Position numbers and translations under genes: made by a program
Notes under the pieces: generated by a model
Databases searched by the model: none
What the model was told of the DNA's origin: nothing
The model's input: only the letters and a program-made list of their open reading frames with translations
DNA from: an uncultured Lachnospiraceae bacterium
Lineage (GTDB): Bacteria; Bacillota; Clostridia; Lachnospirales; Lachnospiraceae
DNA: 6,528 nt
Assembly: GCA_944376975.1 (NCBI GenBank)
Contig: CALWEE010000096.1
Coordinates: 1-6,528, forward strand
Direction: 5' to 3'
Shown: positions 1 through 5,747 of the stretch, one piece after another
How positions within the stretch are numbered: the first letter of the stretch is position 1
How the letters are laid out: each line of letters opens with the position of its first letter

Positions 1-600
1 GTTGTTAAAACCTACCGCGGCCGCCGTGAGCATACTGACTGCCGCGTTGGGCAGGATATGGACAAAGATGATCCGAAAACGCCCCGCGCCCATGACCTGG
101 GCGCTTTTGACGAACTCCAGCTCGCGGCATCGGATCACTTCGCTGCGCACGATACGGGCAAAACTGGGGATGAAAAGGATGCCTAACGCCAGGATGATGT
201 TAAGGGTCCCGGTGCCTAAAAGGCTTATAAAGATCAGGGCCAGCAGGATGCTTGGAAAAGCGCTCAGCGCGTCGCTCAAACGCATGATGACCTCATCCAG
301 CCATCCGCCGAAAAATCCGGTGACCGCGCCGATCAGCGTGCCGAAGAACGCCCCGATCAGTACGGTGCACAACGCCACAAAACATGTGGTGCCCATTCCG
401 TTCATGATACGGCTGAACACATCCCGGCCGAAATTGTCGCAGCCGAATATGTGGGCCAGGGACGGCGCCGCGTTCCGGACAGCCGCGTCCATCCCGGTGG
501 GATCATAAGGCGTCCAGAACCGGCCCAGGGCCGCCAGAAGAAGGACCAGGCCGCTCATGACAAGCCCGATCAGCAGACTGAAGTTTTTTTTCTTTTTCAT
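1..600 (-). CDS. Peptide/nickel-type ABC importer permease, DppC/OppC family (C-terminus cut by window edge)
   Basis: Inner permease subunit of a peptide/nickel-class ABC importer; it would pair with the DppB-type permease encoded just upstream to form the membrane channel. Read directly from the reverse strand, the frame is open for 200 codons from ATG at 600 and runs off the window with no stop. The N-terminus MKKKNFSLLIGLVMSGLVLL is a basic start plus a first membrane segment. It is followed by PYDP (about residues 30-33) and FGCDNFGRDVFSRI (about 51-64), the family's FGTD-x-x-GRD-x-x-SR block with Cys in place of Thr. The cytoplasmic EAA loop that contacts the ATPase is present near residues 162-187, ending in HILPNA. 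Full family members are about 270-300 residues, so roughly a third is missing. Start choice is supported by AGGAG at 607-611 (reverse strand), six bases upstream and overlapping the TAG stop of the preceding gene, which suggests translational coupling. Substrate cannot be told from this subunit. Confidence 0.93.
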   Translation of the reverse strand, partial: MKKKKNFSLLIGLVMSGLVLLLAALGRFWTPYDPTGMDAAVRNAAPSLAHIFGCDNFGRDVFSRIMNGMGTTCFVALCTVLIGAFFGTLIGAVTGFFGGWLDEVIMRLSDALSAFPSILLALIFISLLGTGTLNIILALGILFIPSFARIVRSEVIRCRELEFVKSAQVMGAGRFRIIFVHILPNAAVSMLTAAAVGFNN

Positions 601-606
601 CGGACG

Positions 607-611
607 CTCCT
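607..611 (-). promoter_or_regulatory. Ribosome binding site of the DppC-type permease, overlapping the upstream stop codon
   Basis: AGGAG on the reverse strand, with a 6-base spacer to the ATG at 600. Its first two bases are the last two of the TAG stop (612-610) of the DppB-type gene, so ribosomes finishing that gene sit on this site. This fixes the start of the downstream permease and argues for one operon. Confidence 0.8.
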
Positions 612-1554
612 ATTCTGTACGGACCCGCGGGTCCACCACCTGATACAAGATATCTATGATAAAATTGATGACGACGACGGCTGCCGTGATATACATGACG
701 ACCGCCTGCACAACGGGATAATCTCTGTTGGTGATCGCCGTGACGAGCAGACGGCCCACTCCGGTCACGGAAAAGACCTGTTCGACGACGATGCTGTTGG
801 CGATGATCTCCGCCACCACGATGGCGATGAACGTGATCACGGGGATCAGGGCATTCTGAAGGACGTGGGCGGTGAGCACGCGGCTTTCCGCGCTGCCTTT
901 GCTCCGCGCCGTCCAGACATAATCTTTGTTCACTTCACTTAAAACGGAATTTCTCAGAAATTTCACGACCATGGCGATCTTGGGAAGGGCGATGGCCACC
1001 GCCGGAAAAATAAGATACGTGATACACCCGAAAAGATCTTCCTGGGGCATGGCGAATTTCCCCGGCTGGAACCATTTCAGCGCCAGTCCGAAGACAAACG
1101 TGATGATCATACCCAGGAAAAAGGCCGGGATGGCCATGGTCACCTGGGTCAGCAGATTGACCGCCGTATCAATTACCGTTCCTTCCTTTCTGGCCGCCAG
1201 AAGGCCAAGGGGAATGGAGATGATCAGGATCAGGAACAGGGACATGGCCGTAAGGATCAATGTCACCGGCAGCCTTTCCAGCAAAAGATCGCTGACGGCG
1301 ACGCCGCTGTACTGGTAAGATTCGCCGAAATCCCCATGCAGGGCGTTGGAAAGCCAGTCCACATACCGCTCCGCCAGCGGACGGTCCAGGCCCATTTCCG
1401 CTTCCAGCGCCGCGATACGTTCCGGCGTGGCGTTCTGCCCGAGCCGGGTGATGGCGATATTTCCCGGGATGATGGAAAAGGCGCCGAAGGTGACCACTGA
1501 AACAAGTAACAACGTGATAATGAGAGTGAATGCTTTTTTCAATAAATATTTCAT
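610..1554 (-). CDS. Peptide/nickel-type ABC importer permease, DppB/OppB family
   Basis: Complete 314-residue integral membrane subunit of a peptide/nickel-class ABC importer. About six hydrophobic segments are visible (roughly residues 8-30, 97-120, 134-158, 176-198, 232-256 and 282-305). Family landmarks include GDFGESY (74-80) before the second segment, the EAA loop at about 211-238 (DYVWTARSKG then HVLQNALIP), which docks on the ATPase, the block EQVFSVTGVGRLL with NRDYP (258-280), and the C-terminal VDPRVR. The length is normal for the family (about 306-340). The loop has Trp-Thr-Ala-Arg-Ser-Lys where the consensus is closer to R-A-A-R-A-K, an ordinary variation. It lies 24 bases after the binding-protein stop and 9 bases before the next permease, clearly the middle gene of an operon. 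The upstream ribosome site is modest: AAGGG at 1558-1562 only three bases from ATG, with GGAAAGG at 1567-1573 a little too far. Family is secure; substrate (oligopeptide, dipeptide, nickel or other) is not. Confidence 0.95.
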   Translation of the reverse strand: MKYLLKKAFTLIITLLLVSVVTFGAFSIIPGNIAITRLGQNATPERIAALEAEMGLDRPLAERYVDWLSNALHGDFGESYQYSGVAVSDLLLERLPVTLILTAMSLFLILIISIPLGLLAARKEGTVIDTAVNLLTQVTMAIPAFFLGMIITFVFGLALKWFQPGKFAMPQEDLFGCITYLIFPAVAIALPKIAMVVKFLRNSVLSEVNKDYVWTARSKGSAESRVLTAHVLQNALIPVITFIAIVVAEIIANSIVVEQVFSVTGVGRLLVTAITNRDYPVVQAVVMYITAAVVVINFIIDILYQVVDPRVRTE

Positions 1555-1578
1555 GGTCCCTTCGCGCCTTTCCGCATA

Positions 1579-3159
1579 TTATTGTTTAAAATAAACGACC
1601 GACATATCCTGGGCCGATATGGGATAGAATACATATCCGTCCAGTTCGTCATTTACGGCCACCAGATTGGCCGGATCCTGGATATAGACGGAAGCCGCGT
1701 CCGTGGCCAGGATCATCTGGGCTTCTTTGTAAAGCGCTGTTTTTTCCGCGTCGTCCGTGGAAGTCAGCGCCCGGCTGAACACATCGTCAAATTCGGCGTT
1801 GTCATAATTGGTAAAGTTGTTGGGATCGTCGCTGGCGTTCCGGGTCATCCAACTGCCCGGAGCAAGCGTCCCGTCCACCGCCACGATGCTCGCTTCGTAA
1901 TTTCTCTGGGTATACACCTCATCATACCAGGTGGAAAATTCCACCGTATCGATGGTGGCCGTGATCCCCACTTCTTTCAGGTTCTCCACGATGATCTGGG
2001 CCGTTCCCGCGTGGGGCGCGTAGTTGTTGGGCACGGTGATGGTCAGCTCAAAGCCGTTTTCGTATCCCGCTTCCGCCAAAAGCGCCTTCGCTTTTTCCAC
2101 GTCGTGGGTGTACACGCTTTCCGTCTCTTCATTGTAATACTTTTTGAAGGACGGGATCATATGGGTACCGATGACATGGCTCTTTCCGCCGAACAGGAAG
2201 TCGTTGATCATATCCCGGTCCACCGCGTAGCAGACAGCCTGACGTACCCGCGCGTCCTGGAACGGTTCAAAATCATTGTTCAGGAACATGCCCTGCACAT
2301 AATTGACGCTGCCTTCCAGTACGTTGAAGCCGTCTGTCAGGGTCGCCGCCTGATCGTAAGTCAGATACTGATAAATGTCCAGCGTTCCTGCCTGAAGCTG
2401 GGTAAGGGCCGTATCCGCGTCCGCCACGATCTGGAACGTCACTTTGTCCAGATACGGGCAATCTTCCTTCCAGTAACCGTCGTAGGCTTCCACCACAAAA
2501 CTCTGTCCCGGCGTGAAGGATACGAACTTAAAGGGTCCCGTCCCGATGGGACGCGTATCGAAGTTCGCTTCGTTGCTTTCCGGAAGGATCGCCAGCGTCA
2601 AAGACGCCAGGAATTCGGTGTTGCCTTCGCTCAGATTCACCACGACGGTGGAATCGTCCGGCGTCTCCACGCTTTCCAGGATAGAAAAAGCGGAGTCTCC
2701 GCCCTGGATCTCCGCATACCTTTCAATGGAATATTTAACATCTTCAACGGTCACCGGTGTCCCGTCGTGGAACGTGATGCCGTCTCTCAACGTGAATGTG
2801 TAAACCTTACCGTCATCCGTCATCTGGTAGTCGCTGGCCACCGCCGGCGCCAGATCGCCGTTTGAGTCAGGTTTGACCAAACCTTCAAAGACATTAAACA
2901 AAACCTCTCTGGTTCCTGCGTACGCCATTTTGTGCGGGTCAAGACTGTCCAGATCCTGCGCGATACCGACTGTCACCTCTCCGCCCTTCTTCGGGGTCGA
3001 AGACGACTCTGTCTCAGCCGATACGGCTGTCTTTGTTTCTTCAGAGTCATTACCATCCGCAAAAGACTCACTTCCCTTGCCGCCACTGCAGGCGCAGAGT
3101 GCAGCAGTTACTGTAAGCGTCAGCATTGACAAAAGAATCTTCTTCATTCTTTTTTTCAT
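1579..3159 (-). CDS. ABC importer substrate-binding lipoprotein, family 5 (peptide/nickel type)
   Basis: Extracytoplasmic receptor, lipid-anchored on the outer face of the membrane, that would capture the substrate and deliver it to the two permeases encoded next. It is 526 residues, normal for the SBP_bac_5 family. The N-terminus has Lys/Arg at 2-7, a hydrophobic core at 8-21 and lipobox L-C-A-C with the lipidated Cys at 24, then a Ser/Glu/Thr-rich linker to about residue 58. Family landmarks follow: LDPHKMAYAGTREVLFNVFE (73-92), the block with LAPAVASDY and TFTLRDGITFHDGTPVT (103-137), VEDVKYSIER (138-147), IGTGPFKF (205-212) and RVRQAVCYAVDRDMI (304-318). The start at 3159 is preferred over Met5 because GAGAGG lies at 3168-3173 with an 8-base spacer. 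It is the first gene of the operon and is preceded by a predicted promoter. Oligopeptide use is inferred from the divergent peptidase gene; nickel, glutathione or other ligands are not excluded. Confidence 0.95.
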   Translation of the reverse strand: MKKRMKKILLSMLTLTVTAALCACSGGKGSESFADGNDSEETKTAVSAETESSSTPKKGGEVTVGIAQDLDSLDPHKMAYAGTREVLFNVFEGLVKPDSNGDLAPAVASDYQMTDDGKVYTFTLRDGITFHDGTPVTVEDVKYSIERYAEIQGGDSAFSILESVETPDDSTVVVNLSEGNTEFLASLTLAILPESNEANFDTRPIGTGPFKFVSFTPGQSFVVEAYDGYWKEDCPYLDKVTFQIVADADTALTQLQAGTLDIYQYLTYDQAATLTDGFNVLEGSVNYVQGMFLNNDFEPFQDARVRQAVCYAVDRDMINDFLFGGKSHVIGTHMIPSFKKYYNEETESVYTHDVEKAKALLAEAGYENGFELTITVPNNYAPHAGTAQIIVENLKEVGITATIDTVEFSTWYDEVYTQRNYEASIVAVDGTLAPGSWMTRNASDDPNNFTNYDNAEFDDVFSRALTSTDDAEKTALYKEAQMILATDAASVYIQDPANLVAVNDELDGYVFYPISAQDMSVVYFKQ

Positions 3160-3211
3160 AACTTTTTCCTCTCACTGAAGTAATTACTCTCATTATTTGA
3201 TTGTCCTTTGC

Positions 3212-3240
3212 ATTTTATCAGATTGTCAAAAAAAAATCAA
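3212..3240 (-). promoter_or_regulatory. Predicted promoter of the importer operon
   Basis: On the reverse strand a -35 element TTGATT (3240-3235) and a -10 element TAAAAT (3217-3212) are separated by exactly 17 bases. The three bases before the -10 are TGA, giving an extended -10 (TGn). Transcription would begin near 3205, leaving a leader of about 45 bases before the ATG at 3159. The spacer contains a run of nine T (3236-3228), whose first two bases complete the -35. A perfect TTGACA (3229-3224) also lies here but has no fitting -10 at 16-18 bases, so I prefer the pair given. This is pattern matching by eye, without start-site data. Confidence 0.6.
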
Positions 3241-3272
3241 TATCAAATCCATTTGTACTTCATGGAGAACAA

Positions 3273-3301
3273 TGTACTTTTTAGCCCACATGAGGTATAC
3301 T
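3273..3301 (+). promoter_or_regulatory. Possible promoter of pepF-bioY
   Basis: A good -10 element TATACT (3296-3301) stands 17 bases after a poor -35 match, TGTACT (3273-3278, three of six consensus positions). Transcription would begin near 3307-3308, leaving a leader of about 25 bases. The weak -35 suggests either low basal activity or help from an activator; that is inference. Confidence 0.4.
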
Positions 3302-3318
3302 AAAAACCATCATCTGAC

Positions 3319-3324
3319 AGGAGG
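3319..3324 (+). promoter_or_regulatory. Ribosome binding site of pepF
   Basis: A full AGGAGG followed by a 7-base T-rich spacer to ATG at 3332. It decides the start: the open frame continues upstream to 3197, but the extra 45 codons have no such site, do not resemble the family N-terminus and would run across the predicted promoter. Confidence 0.9.
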
Positions 3325-3331
3325 TTTTTCT

Positions 3332-5146
3332 ATGTCCATACACGCTTTGCCGGACCGGCGCGACGCGGATCCGGCGTATACATGGGACCTTACGCCCCTT
3401 TACCTTGATACGGCCGCTTTTGAAGCGGATCTTTCGGCCGCCCAAAAAGACCTGCCTGCCCTTACCGGCTATGAAGGTCATCTGGCTGACAGCCCGGATT
3501 CTTTATACGCTTATCTCGCCGAAAAGGACCGGCAGCTCCAGCGGATTACCCGACTTTACCATTACGCTTTCCAAAAATGCGATGAAGATACGGCCGATCC
3601 GGACAGCCAGGCCCTTAAAGGCCGGGCTTTCCGCCTGTACATGGACTTTGAGTCCGCCACCGCTTACGAAGGGCCGGAAATCCTTTCTTTCCCGGAAGGC
3701 CTTCTGGAAACGTTCTTCAAAGACGCGCCCGCGCTGAAGATGTACCGCCGTTATCTGGAGGACATCACCCGCATGAAGGCCCATACGCTGTCCCACGAGT
3801 CCGAACAGCTCCTTTCCCTGTCCATGGACATGTCCGCGTCCATCCAGAATATTTTCAATATGTTCAACAACGCGGATATCCGATTCCCTTCCATCACCGA
3901 CGAAAAGGGAAATACCGTCGAGATCACCCACGGCCGTTTTATCGCTCTAATGGAAAGCCGGGACCGGAACGTGCGCAAAGCGGCGTTTTCGGGACTCTAT
4001 TCCGCTTACAAAGCCCACGCCCATACCCTGGCCGCCGCTTATCAGACCAACGCAAAAAAGGAGCTTTTCTATACCCGCGCCCGAAAATACGCTTCTTCTC
4101 TGGAAGCCCGGCTGGATGTCTCCGATATACCGGTATCGGTCTACGACCGGCTGATTGAAGCCGTACACCGGCATCTTCCCGCCATGTATCGCTACGTGGC
4201 TTTGCGAAAAAAACTGCTGGGCGTGGACGCGCTCCACATGTACGATATCTATACGCCCATCATCCCCTATGAATATCCGTCTTTCAAATGGGACGAAGCG
4301 CAGGCGGCTGTCCTTCACGGGCTTTCTCCCCTGGGCGAAGACTACGTCCGCCGGCTTAAAACGGGCTTCAGGGACCGTTGGATCGACGTGTACGAAAATC
4401 GCGGAAAACGCGGCGGCGCCTATTCGACCTGCGCTTACGGCGTCCATCCCTACGTCCTCATGAATTTCCAGGGTAAATTAAACGACGTCTTCACCCTGGC
4501 CCATGAGATGGGACACGCGCTCCACTCCTGCTTCACCAACGAGACCCAGCCTTTCGTCTATTCGGACTACAGCATTTTCGTCGCCGAGATCGCTTCCACC
4601 TGCAACGAAGCCCTGCTGATGGAATCTTTGCTCAGCCAGGCTTCCGACGCCGGCAGGAAAGCTTATCTGCTGAACTATTTCCTGGACCAGTTCAAAAGCA
4701 CCCTTTTCCGCCAGACCATGTTCGCGGAATTTGAAAAGATCACCCATGAGATGGAAGCCCGGGGCCAGGCCCTGACGGCAAAAGCCCTCTGCCAGGTCTA
4801 TCACGACCTGAACCAGACCTACTTTGGTCCGGATATGGTCGTCGATGAAGCCATCGATATGGAATGGGCCCGTATCCCTCATTTTTATACGCCGTTTTAT
4901 GTCTATCAGTACGCCACCGGATTTTCCGCCGCCATCGCCTTCTCCAGCCACATCTTAAAAGAAGGCGCCCCGGCTGTGGCCGATTATACCCGTTTCCTGA
5001 AAAGCGGATGCCGCGAAACGCCCATCCGGCTCCTTAAAGACTGCGGCGTGGATATGACCACGCCCGCTCCCATTGAAACGGCCCTTGAACGGTTTGAAGA
5101 CATCCTGTCACAGCTTGAAGACCTTCTGCCGGAGGCGCGGCCATGA
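3332..5146 (+). CDS. pepF: Oligoendopeptidase F (M3B zinc metallopeptidase)
   Basis: Cytoplasmic zinc endopeptidase that cuts short peptides, in this family typically about 7-17 residues, rather than whole proteins. From ATG at 3332 the product is 604 residues, the usual size. The N-terminus has the family opening YTWDLTPLY (16-24) and a helical N-terminal domain. The catalytic core is at GKRGGAYSTCAYGVHPYVLM (358-377) and NDVFTLAHEMGHALHS (384-399). H391 and H395 should bind zinc, E392 is the catalytic base, and E419 in VAEIASTCNE is the expected third zinc ligand, 28 residues after H391 as in M3 enzymes. The C-terminal substrate-side block HFYTPFYVYQYATGF (517-531) is intact, so the enzyme looks active. 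No signal peptide or membrane span is seen, consistent with action inside the cell. It is transcribed divergently from a peptide-type importer and its TGA overlaps the bioY start. Bacterial PepF enzymes are linked to nutrition and peptide turnover; the specific role here is inferred. Confidence 0.97.
   Translation: MSIHALPDRRDADPAYTWDLTPLYLDTAAFEADLSAAQKDLPALTGYEGHLADSPDSLYAYLAEKDRQLQRITRLYHYAFQKCDEDTADPDSQALKGRAFRLYMDFESATAYEGPEILSFPEGLLETFFKDAPALKMYRRYLEDITRMKAHTLSHESEQLLSLSMDMSASIQNIFNMFNNADIRFPSITDEKGNTVEITHGRFIALMESRDRNVRKAAFSGLYSAYKAHAHTLAAAYQTNAKKELFYTRARKYASSLEARLDVSDIPVSVYDRLIEAVHRHLPAMYRYVALRKKLLGVDALHMYDIYTPIIPYEYPSFKWDEAQAAVLHGLSPLGEDYVRRLKTGFRDRWIDVYENRGKRGGAYSTCAYGVHPYVLMNFQGKLNDVFTLAHEMGHALHSCFTNETQPFVYSDYSIFVAEIASTCNEALLMESLLSQASDAGRKAYLLNYFLDQFKSTLFRQTMFAEFEKITHEMEARGQALTAKALCQVYHDLNQTYFGPDMVVDEAIDMEWARIPHFYTPFYVYQYATGFSAAIAFSSHILKEGAPAVADYTRFLKSGCRETPIRLLKDCGVDMTTPAPIETALERFEDILSQLEDLLPEARP
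5131..5135 (+). promoter_or_regulatory. Ribosome binding site of bioY inside the pepF 3' end
   Basis: GGAGG followed by 7 bases and ATG at 5143, lying within the last codons of pepF. It supports the start of bioY and shows that it is read from the pepF message with coupled translation. Confidence 0.85.
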
Positions 5147-5685
5147 CGCGCGATAGCCGGAACCGGACGCGGCTGCTTACGCTGACCGCCCTGACGACAG
5201 CCGCGACTTGCGTACTGGCTCCCCTTTCCATTCCCATCGGGCCGGTGCCGATTTCGCTGACCACATTCGTCCTATACTGTTCGATCGGTCTGCTCGGCTG
5301 GAAACAGGCGGCGGCAAGCTGTCTGGCCTACATCCTGATCGGCCTGGCCGGCCTTCCTGTTTTCTCCGGTTTCGCCGGCGGACCAGCCCGGCTTCTCGGC
5401 CCCACCGGCGGTTATATCATCGGTTTTATCCCCATGATCGTCATTGCCGGTCTGCTCATGGAGCGGACGCGAGGCCGCCTGCTCAAGTTTTTCGCCATGG
5501 CCCTGGGCACCATTGTCTGCTACGCCTTTGGCACCGTCTGGTTCTGTATGGTCATGGACGCCGCGCCGACCGCCGCCCTTACCGTCTGCGTGCTGCCGTT
5601 TATACCGGGGGATGTGGCCAAAATGCTGGCCGCCCTCTGTTTTGACCGTTTCCTGGCAAAACAGACGGTGATCCCCCGTCCGTGA
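5143..5685 (+). CDS. bioY: BioY, biotin-specific S component of an ECF transporter
   Basis: Small integral membrane protein that binds biotin with high affinity and takes it up, usually together with the energizing ECF module (two ATPases and EcfT). The 180-residue length fits BioY. Signature blocks are PIGPVPISLTTF (31-42), GLPVFSGFAGG (70-80), LLGPTGGYIIGF (84-95) and, near the C-terminus, LPFIPGDVAKMLAAL (151-165), with the conserved Asp157 and Lys160 thought to line the biotin pocket. About five to six hydrophobic segments are visible. The ATG shares ATGA with the pepF stop and has GGAGG at 5131-5135. No ecfA, ecfT, birA or other biotin gene is in the window, so the partner module must be encoded elsewhere if used; some solitary BioY proteins are reported to work alone. 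I saw no BirA-type operator or riboswitch upstream of pepF. A strong hairpin follows 7 bases after the stop. Confidence 0.95.
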   Translation: MTRDSRNRTRLLTLTALTTAATCVLAPLSIPIGPVPISLTTFVLYCSIGLLGWKQAAASCLAYILIGLAGLPVFSGFAGGPARLLGPTGGYIIGFIPMIVIAGLLMERTRGRLLKFFAMALGTIVCYAFGTVWFCMVMDAAPTAALTVCVLPFIPGDVAKMLAALCFDRFLAKQTVIPRP

Positions 5686-5692
5686 AAAAATA

Positions 5693-5738
5693 AGGCGGAT
5701 GTTCCCGGGCCTTAAAACAGCCCGCGGAACATCCGCCT
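5693..5738. terminator. Bidirectional intrinsic terminator between convergent genes
   Basis: Near-perfect hairpin: 13 base pairs (5693-5705 with 5726-5738), one bulged C at 5725, then five more pairs (5706-5710 with 5720-5724) and a 9-base loop (5711-5719). On the reverse strand the stem is followed by a T-rich tract (six T at 5690-5685), a classic terminator for the membrane-protein gene ending at 5748. On the forward strand the tail TGTTGTC is only moderately T-rich, so termination after bioY is likely but weaker on this criterion. Confidence 0.88.
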
Positions 5739-5747
5739 GTTGTCAAT

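Noticed and set aside
2..942. Two overlapping plus-strand open frames (2-508 and 451-942)
   Set aside because: They are antisense to the two permease genes, whose family motifs (GRD block, EAA loops) are clear; the plus-strand translations show no domain or good ribosome site.
1582..2865. A 427-codon open frame on the plus strand opposite the binding-protein gene
   Set aside because: It lies wholly antisense to a gene with unmistakable family 5 binding-protein motifs and a lipobox. Its translation is rich in His, Arg and Val with no recognisable domain, as expected when GC-rich wobble positions keep the opposite strand open.
3211..3225. A CodY-like box overlapping the importer -10
   Set aside because: CodY was a reasonable candidate for peptide-uptake genes, but this stretch matches only about 9 of 15 positions of the AATTTTCWGAAAATT consensus and lacks its symmetry.
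3197..3331. A 45-codon N-terminal extension of pepF
   Set aside because: The frame is open, but AGGAGG at 3319-3324 sits exactly before ATG 3332, PepF proteins begin close to that point, and the extension would cover the predicted promoter.
3160..3331. A BirA operator or a riboswitch controlling pepF-bioY
   Set aside because: No pair of TTGTNAAC-type half-sites at the expected spacing is present, and the region is too short and unstructured by eye for a known riboswitch; the predicted pepF leader is only about 25 bases.
3947..4951. Minus-strand open frames opposite pepF (3947-4447 and 4478-4951)
   Set aside because: They lie opposite the conserved catalytic core of PepF and show no recognisable motif, so they are shadow frames.
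5208..5671. Alternative plus-strand frames inside bioY (5208-5645 and 5444-5671)
   Set aside because: They overlap the bioY reading frame, which carries the GPTGGYIIGF and PGDVAK signatures; the alternatives are Arg/Pro/His-rich without domains.
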